From NCBI GenBank assembly GCA_046350635.1, contig JAXLZY010000001.1, positions 114,728 through 178,727 of the forward strand: a DNA stretch of 64,000 bases, read 5' to 3'. This document shows, piece by piece, positions 1 through 7,865 of the stretch; the stretch's first letter is position 1; each line of letters begins with the position of its first letter. The stretch comes from CAZMHJ01 sp046350635. GTDB lineage: Bacteria; Patescibacteriota; Saccharimonadia; Saccharimonadales; CAIOMD01. The notes under the pieces are model-generated. The model saw nothing but the letters and a program-made list of their open reading frames with translations, did no database searches and was not told the origin of the DNA. The position numbers and the translations under genes are program-made.

Positions 1-76
1 GTGCGCGATACTGCGCAAGCGCAGTCGTAAAATCAGTGGTATCTAAATTACTTAACTTTGTTAAGTTTTTTGCCAT
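1..76 (-). CDS. N-terminus of an unidentified protein, cut by the window edge
   Basis: Only the first 25 codons are inside the window, reading MAKNLTKLSNLDTTDFTTAL and onward to the left edge. The ATG at 76-74 follows an AAGG about 8 nt upstream, and the frame is open to base 1. It lies 23 bp downstream of the small kinase gene on the same strand, so it is probably the next cistron of the rpoD-side operon. The fragment shows no recognisable motif, so no function is proposed. Confidence 0.55.
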   Translation of the reverse strand, partial: MAKNLTKLSNLDTTDFTTALAQYRA

Positions 77-99
77 GAGTATACCTTACTTATTTTTGC

Positions 100-657
100 C
101 TACGAAAACAAGACACTATCGGCTTGTTTCAAGAACGCTTCTGGTTCTTTGTCGTTTACGAGTTTTACGTCGGCAATCTTTTCAATTTCGAGCAAGTTAA
201 AATCCGCGTCAGTTGAACCACTTGAAAGTTCGGCTTCTTCGCGCTGTCTGAATTCTTCTAACGAGAGCGTTGCTTCGCCATCACGGGCTCGCCCTATCAT
301 GCGCTGGTGTCGAATTTCGATTGGTGCATCTATAAATACGAGTGTCCCACCCTGCTCTTTAATTGCTTTGGCTTCGCCAAGGCTACGCAAACCAATAATT
401 GAACAGCCTGGGTAGTTACGGATACTGTTGTGGTACCTATCGAGTGCACGCTCTACGAGTACTCCGCCACCATATTTATGACGTAATTCATCTGCTACTT
501 CTTGCAAAATAGGGCGCTCGACTGAACCGCGCTCAACTTGCGCAATCTCGCGCACGATATCACCGGTATTAACACCCATAAACCCGTACGTATCACTGAG
601 ATGCTTTGCGAGCGTATCTTTACCGCTGCTAAATGAACCCGAAATACCTATAATCAT
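100..657 (-). CDS. P-loop nucleotide kinase-like protein (dephospho-CoA kinase / AAA_18 type)
   Basis: The 185-residue protein opens with a P-loop, GISGSFSSGKDT (residues 4-15), followed by a G-D-I motif near residue 32 like that of small nucleoside or dephospho-CoA kinases. A mid-protein strand ending VFIDAP (about residues 107-112) precedes the RxxxRxRDGE segment that resembles the LID arginines of such kinases. The substrate cannot be read from sequence. The ATG has a GGGGAG Shine-Dalgarno 4 nt upstream and begins 9 bp after the rpoD stop, which suggests co-transcription with the sigma factor. It could equally be a dCMP/adenylate-kinase-like protein of unknown substrate. Confidence 0.7.
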   Translation of the reverse strand: MIIGISGSFSSGKDTLAKHLSDTYGFMGVNTGDIVREIAQVERGSVERPILQEVADELRHKYGGGVLVERALDRYHNSIRNYPGCSIIGLRSLGEAKAIKEQGGTLVFIDAPIEIRHQRMIGRARDGEATLSLEEFRQREEAELSSGSTDADFNLLEIEKIADVKLVNDKEPEAFLKQADSVLFS

Positions 658-666
658 TACGCTCCC

Positions 667-1776
667 CTACCGAATGTAATCTAATAGTTTTTTGCTGTCT
701 TTGTGCTTGCGAAGTTTAGCAAGCGCCTTAGCTTCGATCTGGCGAATACGCTCGCGCGTAACGCTAAACTCTTGGCCAACTTCTTCGAGCGTGTGGCTTT
801 TGCCGTCTTCTAAGCCAAAACGAAGGCGAATAATTTTTTGTTCGCGTTCGCTTAATGACCCTAGTAAGTCTTTTACCTGCTCTTTAAGAAGCTGATTTGT
901 AGCCGATTCTTCGGGAGTAATGGTATCTTCGTCTTCAACAAAATCACCAAGTACGCTGTCTTCTTCGTCGTCGCGCACACTCTGATCTAGGCTATGAATA
1001 TCCTGTTTAATCTTCATAATGTGCTCAACCTTCTCGACTTCGATGTCCATTTCTTTGGCAATCTCTTCGTTAGTTGGTTCACGATTAAGTTCTTGCGTTA
1101 ATCGACGCTGGGTTCTGAGCAATTTATTTATAGTTTCAACCATGTGGACCGGGATACGAATTGTACGTGCCTGGTCGGCGATTGCACGGGTAATTGCCTG
1201 GCGAATCCACCATGTTGCATAGGTACTGAACTTAAAGCCCTTGTCTGGGTCGAACTTTTCTACCGCGCGCAGTAAGCCAGTGTTACCTTCTTGGATAAGA
1301 TCTAAAAGATCAAGGCCACGTCCTACATATCGTTTAGCAATAGAAACAACCAAGCGCATATTAGCTTCGGCCATTTTATCTTTGGCACGCTTGTCACCCG
1401 CTACTACCTTGTGCGCTAAATCAAGTTCTTCTTCTGCACTTAATAAAGGAATTTTACCGATTTCTCGCAAGTAAAGCCGAACCGAGTCATCGGCAACATC
1501 ATCAAGATATGCACTTTGATCGATAAAAATTTCTTCTTCGTCTTCGGCAGCCCATTCGTCACTAAAATCTTCTACCGCTGGTTCTTCTTGCGCGATAAGT
1601 TCAACACTTGCTTCTGTTAATTCTGCGTAAAGTGCATCAAGAATATCCAGATTTTCTGGCGTATCAGGTATCGCCTTAAAAATCACTTTTTGTTCTATAC
1701 GTCCATCTTTTTTTGCTTGTTCTACAAGCTTAGCCTTAGCCGCTTGTAAATCGACTACTTGTTCATCGTCTGCCAC
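667..1776 (-). CDS. rpoD: Primary RNA polymerase sigma factor (sigma-70/SigA)
   Basis: This 369-residue protein has an acidic N-terminal region 1.1-like part, then regions 1.2 to 4. Region 1.2 contains DDSVRLYLREIGKIPLL. Region 2 contains the very conserved LIQEGNTGLLRAVEKFD stretch and the -10-recognition part ending YATWWIRQAITRAI. Region 3 holds RIPVHMVETINKL, and region 4.2 ends with the HTH TLEEVGQEFSVTRERIRQIE. That combination marks the housekeeping sigma factor rather than an alternative one. The start is GTG with AAAGGA about 11 nt upstream. It lies directly downstream of dnaG, the usual dnaG-rpoD arrangement. The -10 and -35 sequences found through the window (TTGACA, TATAAT) match what such a factor reads. 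Confidence 0.97.
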   Translation of the reverse strand: MADDEQVVDLQAAKAKLVEQAKKDGRIEQKVIFKAIPDTPENLDILDALYAELTEASVELIAQEEPAVEDFSDEWAAEDEEEIFIDQSAYLDDVADDSVRLYLREIGKIPLLSAEEELDLAHKVVAGDKRAKDKMAEANMRLVVSIAKRYVGRGLDLLDLIQEGNTGLLRAVEKFDPDKGFKFSTYATWWIRQAITRAIADQARTIRIPVHMVETINKLLRTQRRLTQELNREPTNEEIAKEMDIEVEKVEHIMKIKQDIHSLDQSVRDDEEDSVLGDFVEDEDTITPEESATNQLLKEQVKDLLGSLSEREQKIIRLRFGLEDGKSHTLEEVGQEFSVTRERIRQIEAKALAKLRKHKDSKKLLDYIR

Positions 1777-1782
1777 GAGTGT

Positions 1783-3540
1783 CTAATCCTTTCTTAATAA
1801 GCCATTGAATTGATCGAGTAGTTCTGCAACCAAAGCCTCATCACCTGCTGCTTCGGCGGCACGAATTGCCTCTGTTAATTCTTGTTTTTGTTCTTTTTGA
1901 TATTTTGTTGTTAGTTTGGTGATTAAATCCTTAAGCTCCCTCAGCCGCTCGTTGGCGTCAAAACTGTTATAGAGCTCTTCTGCTTTGAATAATAGTATTT
2001 TGACATAGTCTTCGACATCTTTCAAATCTTCAGGTATTTCTTCACCGAGTGATGTATGCGGATTTTGCTCGACGTACTCGTATACGCGTTGGCGTTCTGG
2101 CGTACTAAAGATAAGTCGTTGGCTTTCGGTTTCGAGTAAACGTCGTGTGATTGGATAGGCAACTAAAAGGCTTAATAGTTGGTCTTCATACATATGTGGG
2201 TCAGTACCAACATGCTCTACGGTATGAGTTTTTGTCCGCTTAATTGGCGAATGGCCTTCACCCTTAACCTGGGCAAGCTTACTACGCATTGCAGCTTCGC
2301 TTACTTCTGTTAAGTTGGCTAGTTCAAGTAGGTAATGATCTTGTTCTACGCTGTCTTCAAGCCGTGCAATGGTTTGTAAAAGAACATCAGAAAAGGCTCG
2401 TTTGCCGTGCGCGGTCGTAATATCATACATTGCCGCATAGCGCTCGACGAGCCAATCAAGTGCGTACTGCGGGTTGTGCATGGCTTCTTCCCATGCGGCT
2501 GGGTTCTTTTTTATTAATTCATCAGGGTCTTTTCCTTCTGGGATGGTAATAATCGATAGTTTTACACCTGCACCCTGCGCAACGCTAATAGCACGTTCTG
2601 CCGCTGCTATACCTGCGCGGTCTTGGTCGAAGCTAAGGCGTAAATCGTCGGTAAATCGCTGTAAGGCTTTTAAGTGGTAGGGTGTGATTGCGGTACCAGC
2701 AGTGGCGACAACATTGGCATAACCTGCCTGGTGACTGGCGATAACATCCAAGTTACCTTCGACAATTACCGCAAAGTCAGCCCGACGAATAGCATCTTTG
2801 GCAAGGTGCAAGCCAAACACATGACGGCTCTTATCGTACAGCAGGGTCTGGGGCGTATTTATATATTTTGGCGCGTTTGGATCGTCTTCTAGAATACGAG
2901 CAGTAAAGCCAATGGTTGCGCCCTGTGCGTCGGCCAGTGGAATCATGATTCGCCCACGAAACATATCGCCCGCTCCACGGTAACGTTGTGCGGATAAACC
3001 GGCGAGTTTTATAGTTGTTTCGTCGTGGCCACGTTTTTTCAAAAAATCCATAAGTGCAGTGCCATTATTGGGAGCATACCCAATTTTGAAATCGGCGAGC
3101 GTTTGCTTATTAAACTTTCGTTTACCTATAACGTAGTCGAGCGCATCACTATTTTTCAAAAGAGTCTGCTGATAGTACTTGGTAGCCAGTTCGAGAACTT
3201 CGAGCGCTTTGTCTTTTTGCTGTCGTGCACGACCATCACCTTTTTGATAGAGACTTAAATCAACGCCTGCTTTACGCGCTAAAATTTCAAGAGCACCCTT
3301 AAAATCGACACCCTCCATCTCCATAACAAAGCCAAACATGTTACCGCCCTTGCCACTACTAAAATCGTGCCATATCTGCTTTTCGGGACTCACCATAAAA
3401 CTTGGTGATCGTTCCGAATTAAACGGCGATAAACCTTTAAAATTACGCCCAGCACGTTTCAGCTCGACATAGTCGCCTACAACATCCTCGATTGAAAGTC
3501 GATTCTTAATATCCTCAACAGCATCCATAACTACTGTCAT
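1783..3540 (-). CDS. dnaG: DNA primase, with zinc ligands of the CHC2 domain replaced
   Basis: DnaG makes RNA primers for replication. The N-terminal zinc-binding-domain fold is recognisable (RAGRNFKGLSPFN... VSPEKQIWHDFSSGKGG), as are the RNA-polymerase domain and TOPRIM motifs (VIVEGNLDVIASHQAG; LSFDQDRAG) and a C-terminal helicase-interaction-like helical region. In ordinary DnaG the four zinc ligands sit in CPFH and CFGC; here these positions read SPFN and DFSS, so all four are gone. The start is uncertain: ATG at 3540 or at 3528 (MDAVEDIKNRLS), with no Shine-Dalgarno at either. The gene sits 6 bp before rpoD and is divergent from the membrane-protein gene at 3618. Confidence 0.95.
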   Translation of the reverse strand: MTVVMDAVEDIKNRLSIEDVVGDYVELKRAGRNFKGLSPFNSERSPSFMVSPEKQIWHDFSSGKGGNMFGFVMEMEGVDFKGALEILARKAGVDLSLYQKGDGRARQQKDKALEVLELATKYYQQTLLKNSDALDYVIGKRKFNKQTLADFKIGYAPNNGTALMDFLKKRGHDETTIKLAGLSAQRYRGAGDMFRGRIMIPLADAQGATIGFTARILEDDPNAPKYINTPQTLLYDKSRHVFGLHLAKDAIRRADFAVIVEGNLDVIASHQAGYANVVATAGTAITPYHLKALQRFTDDLRLSFDQDRAGIAAAERAISVAQGAGVKLSIITIPEGKDPDELIKKNPAAWEEAMHNPQYALDWLVERYAAMYDITTAHGKRAFSDVLLQTIARLEDSVEQDHYLLELANLTEVSEAAMRSKLAQVKGEGHSPIKRTKTHTVEHVGTDPHMYEDQLLSLLVAYPITRRLLETESQRLIFSTPERQRVYEYVEQNPHTSLGEEIPEDLKDVEDYVKILLFKAEELYNSFDANERLRELKDLITKLTTKYQKEQKQELTEAIRAAEAAGDEALVAELLDQFNGLLRKD

Positions 3541-3603
3541 TGTACACGTAATACCTATAAACAAGCACAAGCGCTAGCCTAGAGTTCATAAATTAGTTAT
3601 GCT

Positions 3604-3609
3604 TATAAT
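3604..3609 (+). promoter_or_regulatory. -10 hexamer of a probable leaderless promoter
   Basis: TATAAT lies 8 nt upstream of the ATG at 3618, so transcription would begin at or within a base or two of the start codon. No Shine-Dalgarno sequence fits between. This is one of about ten such arrangements in the window. Confidence 0.6.
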
Positions 3610-3617
3610 AAGAAGTT

Positions 3618-4211
3618 ATGCCTCCAAATCAACAAAATCCATACGATTTCATCATGAACCCCGGCCAAAAAAAGCGTGGTATTGGGTTGAATGGTGGTTC
3701 GCAAAAAGCCCGAATACTACAAGTTGCTATTATTGCCATCATTGTCTTGGTGGTCGGTGGCATCGTTCTAATGCTCATCAATAGTGGCAAAAGTAGTGCG
3801 ACCGATTCATACCTTAGTTTGGCGGCTTCGCAACAAGACATAATCGAAATAACGAAGCTCGGAAGCGTAAATGTACGCGATCAACAATTACTTACAAAAA
3901 ATGCTTCTGTATCCTTGGTTGTTGCAAGCCAAAATAACCAAATTATTGCGCTCTTAAAGGCGAACGGAATTAAAAACCCATCAAAGCAAATAGCCGCCTT
4001 ACAAGTAAAATCATATTCTAAGGTATTAAGTGACGCTCAACAGAATGGCAATTACGACACAACGTTTTCAACCCTGCTCGCAAACAGAGTTGATGAATAC
4101 CGAACAAAGTTACAGGCTGCGTATGCTAATGCTTCTTCGGCAAAAATTAAAAAACAGTTTTCTGACGATTTTCAGCAATTAGAAATCCTGTATCCTACTA
4201 CTACGCAATAA
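3618..4211 (+). CDS. Single-pass membrane protein of unknown function
   Basis: The 197-residue protein has a short cytoplasmic N-terminus with Gln/Asn/Pro and basic residues, one strong transmembrane helix (about residues 34-54, VAIIAIIVLVVGGIVLMLI) and an extracytoplasmic domain of about 140 residues that is mainly helical with many Gln, Ala and Ser. I do not recognise the family. It has no Cys and no catalytic motif that I can see. The start follows a TATAAT by 8 nt and is likely leaderless. It is divergent from dnaG and convergent with the mmcQ-orn operon, which ends 3 bp away. Confidence 0.75.
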   Translation: MPPNQQNPYDFIMNPGQKKRGIGLNGGSQKARILQVAIIAIIVLVVGGIVLMLINSGKSSATDSYLSLAASQQDIIEITKLGSVNVRDQQLLTKNASVSLVVASQNNQIIALLKANGIKNPSKQIAALQVKSYSKVLSDAQQNGNYDTTFSTLLANRVDEYRTKLQAAYANASSAKIKKQFSDDFQQLEILYPTTTQ

Positions 4212-4214
4212 TAC

Positions 4215-4535
4215 TTATTGTTCGGTAACTAAAATGTAACTATGACGGATAAGGTCTTGGACCTCTTCCCATGGTAGCTGGCCACTTAAAATAAGTGTGT
4301 TCCAGTGCTTTTTATTTAAATGATAGCCTGGCAGCACTGTTTCATACTTTTCGCGCAAAAGCGTAGCGAGTTGTGGGTCGCACTTTAAACTAAGACGTAC
4401 GGGGTCACTTCCTTCGGCAATGAGCGCGAACATCTTGTCATTTGCCTTATAGACAGCGACATCCTTACCAAAAGGATACTCAAGCTTGGCATTTGGCATT
4501 GATAAGATGTATTCTTCTACTGTTTTGTGGTCCAT
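4215..4535 (-). CDS. MmcQ/YjbR family protein
   Basis: This 106-residue protein matches the MmcQ/YjbR (CyaY-like fold, putative DNA-binding) family in length and pattern: an N-terminal helix with YPFGKDVAVYK, a strand with MFALI, LSLKCDP, and a C-terminal LPGYHLNKKHWNTLIL followed by a helix with HSYILV. Members have no established biochemical function. The stop of orn and this ATG overlap as TAATG, so the two are translationally coupled. The C-terminus lies 3 bp from the stop of the convergent membrane-protein gene. Confidence 0.85.
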   Translation of the reverse strand: MDHKTVEEYILSMPNAKLEYPFGKDVAVYKANDKMFALIAEGSDPVRLSLKCDPQLATLLREKYETVLPGYHLNKKHWNTLILSGQLPWEEVQDLIRHSYILVTEQ

Positions 4536-5071
4536 TATCGTTCCTCGAGCCGTAAATAAAATTTTAATTCAGCAATTGATTCTTCGATATCGTCGAGCGC
4601 ACGGTGCGTCTCTTTTTTGGTAAAAATACGGTGGTATTTACCCTGCATAATAATTTTATAGCTGCTTACATCGAGCATCCGATAGTGCAACAACGCCTCG
4701 ACGTCGGGCCACCATTTGCGTATAAAACGCCTGTCTTGATGGATGCTATTGCCCGCTAGTACCGCCGGCTCATCAAAGTGTTTTGCAATAAATTTCGCAA
4801 AATCGGTTGCGACTTTTTGTTCACTCGGTGCACTGGCTACTCTTGTAATGAGTCCACTTGCATTATGCGTATCACGCGCCCATTCGTTCATACCCGCAAG
4901 CACGGATACATCTTGATGGATGGCGCTTTCGAAACGACCGAGTTCATTAAAATCAAAATCAGTAACTATAGCCGCTATCTCTAAAATGCGGTCGGTGTCT
5001 GGTTCGAGCCCTGTCATTTCAAGGTCTACCCAGAGTAGTTTGGTCGCTACGTCGTGCTTGATATCAGCCAT
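4535..5071 (-). CDS. orn: Oligoribonuclease (DEDDh 3'-5' exoribonuclease)
   Basis: Orn finishes RNA decay by degrading 2-5 nt oligoribonucleotides. The 178-residue protein carries Exo I (LLWVDLEMTGLEPDTDRILE, DxE), Exo II around LAGNSIHQDRRFIRKWWP and Exo III (ETHRALDDIEESI), the standard Orn motifs. The ATG at 5071 is chosen because a TATAAT ends 9 nt upstream, implying a leaderless mRNA; a longer reading would need a TTG six codons earlier inside that promoter. It is coupled to the MmcQ-like gene by TAATG overlap. Confidence 0.95.
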   Translation of the reverse strand: MADIKHDVATKLLWVDLEMTGLEPDTDRILEIAAIVTDFDFNELGRFESAIHQDVSVLAGMNEWARDTHNASGLITRVASAPSEQKVATDFAKFIAKHFDEPAVLAGNSIHQDRRFIRKWWPDVEALLHYRMLDVSSYKIIMQGKYHRIFTKKETHRALDDIEESIAELKFYLRLEER

Positions 5072-5089
5072 ACCCGAACGATTATACAA

Positions 5090-5461
5090 TTATTTATTCG
5101 CCCACGCGACAACTGGGGCAGCTTCGTCTGGAGTACAGCTAATAATTATGCGCTTAAATTTTTGTTGATTGGTTTCTATATACAGTACGTTGTGCACAAA
5201 AGGCTCTACCCAACCATGTGGGTTTGTGAGATATAAAAAGTCCCAGCCTTCTTCTGTCCAAAAACTACCTGCAATTAATTTACCAGGCATGCCGGTACCG
5301 GGTAGACGTACTTCCCATTTACGCCAGTTCGCAAACGTATCACGATATTCAAGCAATTGGATATCTTTTTTTGCGACTTCTATTTTTGCCCTCAGGGCCC
5401 ATATCTGCTCGCGGCCATGAAGTTCAATCAATAAAAGTCTTGGTGTTGTGATGAATTGCAT
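5090..5461 (-). CDS. Conserved small protein, unknown function
   Basis: The 123-residue soluble protein begins MQFITTPRLLLIELHGREQIWALRAKI and contains a Trp-rich middle (WRKWEVRLPGTGMPGKLIAG, then SFWTEEGWDFLYL) and a VLYIET...FKRIIIS strand pair before a short C-terminal helix. The pattern suggests an all-beta, PH-domain-like fold ending in one helix, but I cannot name the family with confidence. It directly follows msrB on the same strand (the start codon abuts the msrB stop), so the two are likely co-expressed, which hints at but does not prove a stress-related role. Confidence 0.75.
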   Translation of the reverse strand: MQFITTPRLLLIELHGREQIWALRAKIEVAKKDIQLLEYRDTFANWRKWEVRLPGTGMPGKLIAGSFWTEEGWDFLYLTNPHGWVEPFVHNVLYIETNQQKFKRIIISCTPDEAAPVVAWANK

Positions 5462-5866
5462 TTACTCATCCCCTTTTGGCTTAAAATCGAGTACACACGA
5501 ATTAATACAGTAGTGCATGCCGTTCGGTGCATGCTCGTCTTCGAATAGATGACCAAGGTGACCACCACAAGTGGCGCAGACCACTTCTGTACGATGCATA
5601 CCAAGCGAGGTATCATCGCGTAGCTCTACGGCACCTGTTTTAGCGATATCACTAAAACTTGGCCACCCGATAAGCCCTGGTGTTGTTGATTCATATTGCG
5701 AATCGGCCGAAAACAAAACTGAACCACACCCTTGGCATAAATAGGTGCCATCATTTTTTGGCAAGACATATTCACCGCTAAAGGGAGTTTCGGTTCCTTT
5801 ATTACGTAAAACCACATACTGCTCGGGTGTTAGCCGTTCTCGCCATTCGTTATCACTCAGGTCCAT
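5462..5866 (-). CDS. msrB: Peptide-methionine (R)-S-oxide reductase
   Basis: MsrB repairs oxidised methionine residues in proteins. The 134-residue protein is full-length for the single-domain family. Zinc ligands are present as CQGC (about residues 45-48) and CATC (about 95-98), and the catalytic Cys sits in the C-terminal HYCINS motif. The GWPSF motif that shapes the active site is also present. The N-terminus MDLSDNEWRERLTPEQYVVLR is typical. It probably leads a two-gene unit with the downstream small protein. Confidence 0.95.
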   Translation of the reverse strand: MDLSDNEWRERLTPEQYVVLRNKGTETPFSGEYVLPKNDGTYLCQGCGSVLFSADSQYESTTPGLIGWPSFSDIAKTGAVELRDDTSLGMHRTEVVCATCGGHLGHLFEDEHAPNGMHYCINSCVLDFKPKGDE

Positions 5867-5908
5867 ACATCCAGTATAGTCCTGAGCTAAATGGCTGAAT
5901 AGGTGTGA

Positions 5909-6247
5909 TTATTTTTTAGCTTTATCGAGCTTATCAAGCCGTAGGCCTTTAACGACATAATAGATAACGGCTGCAACGGCTGCAAACTTAATAAGGCTAC
6001 TCAGGATTGCTCCCCAGCCAATCGCCAGTGGATGCGCGCCAGTTGAAATCGTCCAAGTATAATCCTGGAGCGATGAACCACTTTTTAACATAAAACTCAG
6101 TAAAAAGCCGACAAGTGGATTAATAAAATTGTCGACAATTTGACTAACAACTATCGTTACCTGCGTTCCAATTGCCAGTCCTATAGCTAAGCCAACAACC
6201 CCTGCTTCGCGGATAAAATCCAAAAACCCTTTAAGTTGTTTGTTCAT
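5909..6247 (-). CDS. mscL: Large-conductance mechanosensitive channel
   Basis: MscL opens under membrane tension to release osmolytes. The 112-residue protein has the typical N-terminal amphipathic helix (MNKQLKGFLDFIREAG), TM1 rich in Gly/Ala (VVGLAIGLAIGTQVTIVVSQ) followed by NFINPLVG, a short periplasmic loop, TM2 (about residues 76-97) and a basic cytoplasmic tail. The start at 6247 has GGGAG about 9 nt upstream; an upstream in-frame extension of 17 codons lacks any such signal. It lies about 50 bp from the stop of the photolyase-like gene, with which it may share a transcript. Confidence 0.93.
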   Translation of the reverse strand: MNKQLKGFLDFIREAGVVGLAIGLAIGTQVTIVVSQIVDNFINPLVGFLLSFMLKSGSSLQDYTWTISTGAHPLAIGWGAILSSLIKFAAVAAVIYYVVKGLRLDKLDKAKK

Positions 6248-6298
6248 TCCAAATCTCCCTTTTATGGCCAGTATAGTCCCGATATACCCGATACTCAA

Positions 6299-7804
6299 CT
6301 AGCTTATAGAGGTCAGAAAATCTTGTGCCCGATAACCAATGATTCGTTTGCGGTCAGCATTGAGCTTACCAAGCTGTTTTACCATCATGCTGGTGCGCGG
6401 ATTTTTAGCGAGTAGTTCTTTGTTACGATCAACAAAGCCCCAAAATAGTCCATCCCATACATCACACCAAATATCTTTATCGTAGTGACTCATATTTAAG
6501 ATGTAGTTGCTGCCAGATATATATGGTTTTGTCATCATACTACCCAAATCACTAAACTGGCTCATGCCGTAGACATTAGGCACCATAACCCAATCGTAAG
6601 CGTCAATAAACAACGACGCAAACCACTTATAGACTTCTTCTGGCTTAATTTCACATAAGAGCATAAGATTGCCGACAATCATTAAACGCTCGATATGATG
6701 AGCGTATGCGTGTTTGTTCACTTTAGTAATCACATCATCAAGTGGCGGAATACCAGTGGTTCCATCCCACCATTGACTGCTTAATGTACGGGTTTGGTTG
6801 AGCCCATTAGCTGTCCGCATGGGCACGCTTTGCGTGATATACAAACCACGTACATATTCACGCCAACCAATTACTTGCCGTATAAAGCCCTCTAAACTCG
6901 GCAGGTTAACAGGGTTTTTTTCGTTGTATTCAAGCGCCGCATCAACGACTTGTTGGGGTGTTAAAAGACCAATATTTAATGGAGCCGATATACCGCTGTG
7001 ATATAAAAAGACCGCTGCACCATCCATGGCATCTTCATAGGCTCCAAAATCCTCAAACCGCTCCCTAAAAAATTCATCGAGCCATTTAGCAGCCTCGTCG
7101 TGTGAGGTCGGCCACATAAATTCATCGTAGCTACCGGGGTTACCCGTAAATCGTTTATCCACCCATTTTTTAGCTTCTTCGACGTATTTATTATCACCAT
7201 AGCCATTAAAGCCAGGCGCTGTATGGTCCTTTGGCAAGGCCTTACGGTTTTCGACATCATAACTCCACTTACCACCGACTGGCTTATAGTTCTTGTCGAT
7301 TAGAATATTAAACCGTTCGCGTTGCCACTGGTAAAAATCAGCAAACTTATGTTTATCTTTATCTCCTAAATAATCACGTACTTCGGTCGCTTTTAACATA
7401 AAGCTCGGGGTTGGGAGCACGCGTAGTTCAAAAGGTGTTTCGATTACTCCCTCGAGTGCTTTTTTGATTCTGGTATCAATCGCAAAATCGGTCGGGTCAA
7501 ATACATACACTAACTCTGCCCCTGCCTGTTGGGCACGCACAAGCACATCTGCCGTCGAACCAACGTCGTCAAGCTCTATGTATTCAACATCGATATCATT
7601 CTGCCACAACACTTCTTCTATGTACCGGCGCATACTCGCGCGGTGAAGAACTAGTTTTTGTTTGTGTAGCGGTAGTGGATACTGTTGGTCGACGCCAAAA
7701 AAAAGTGGTTCTTCAACCAAGTAAACAAGGTCGACTTTAGGTAAGTGCTCTGGCGCAAAGAGCTGGTGCGGGTATAAAACAAGCGCCGTTTGTATGTGTT
7801 TCAT
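6299..7804 (-). CDS. Cryptochrome/photolyase family protein (PhrB-like branch) without FeS cysteines
   Basis: The 501-residue protein belongs to the photolyase-related branch that includes the prokaryotic (6-4) photolyase PhrB. It has an N-terminal alpha/beta antenna-type domain (LVLYPHQLFAP...) and an FAD-binding helical domain with WREYVRGLY, HIERLMIVGNLMLL and DAYDWVMVPNVYGMSQFSDLG. Family members normally end in a Cys-rich loop after MSxY that holds a 4Fe4S cluster; here the loop is cut down to MSHYDKDIWCDVWDGLFWGF, with only one Cys, so the cluster is very probably absent. It may repair UV photoproducts or act as a light sensor. A strong hairpin overlies its Shine-Dalgarno region. Confidence 0.88.
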   Translation of the reverse strand: MKHIQTALVLYPHQLFAPEHLPKVDLVYLVEEPLFFGVDQQYPLPLHKQKLVLHRASMRRYIEEVLWQNDIDVEYIELDDVGSTADVLVRAQQAGAELVYVFDPTDFAIDTRIKKALEGVIETPFELRVLPTPSFMLKATEVRDYLGDKDKHKFADFYQWQRERFNILIDKNYKPVGGKWSYDVENRKALPKDHTAPGFNGYGDNKYVEEAKKWVDKRFTGNPGSYDEFMWPTSHDEAAKWLDEFFRERFEDFGAYEDAMDGAAVFLYHSGISAPLNIGLLTPQQVVDAALEYNEKNPVNLPSLEGFIRQVIGWREYVRGLYITQSVPMRTANGLNQTRTLSSQWWDGTTGIPPLDDVITKVNKHAYAHHIERLMIVGNLMLLCEIKPEEVYKWFASLFIDAYDWVMVPNVYGMSQFSDLGSMMTKPYISGSNYILNMSHYDKDIWCDVWDGLFWGFVDRNKELLAKNPRTSMMVKQLGKLNADRKRIIGYRAQDFLTSIS

Positions 7805-7805
7805 G

Positions 7806-7832
7806 AATAGTGCTTATCCTTTAAGCACTATT
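7806..7832 (-). promoter_or_regulatory. Perfect hairpin presenting the Shine-Dalgarno of the photolyase-like gene
   Basis: On the minus strand an 11-bp perfect inverted repeat (AATAGTGCTTA / TAAGCACTATT) encloses a 5-nt loop AAGGA, one base before the ATG at 7804. The loop is the only Shine-Dalgarno-like sequence. A TACAAT -10-like hexamer overlaps the upstream arm. As RNA this would hold the ribosome site in a loop next to a stem that abuts the start codon; as DNA it could be an operator palindrome. Confidence 0.7.
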
Positions 7833-7865
7833 GTACAGGTTTCAAACGTGATAGACGATAACAAT

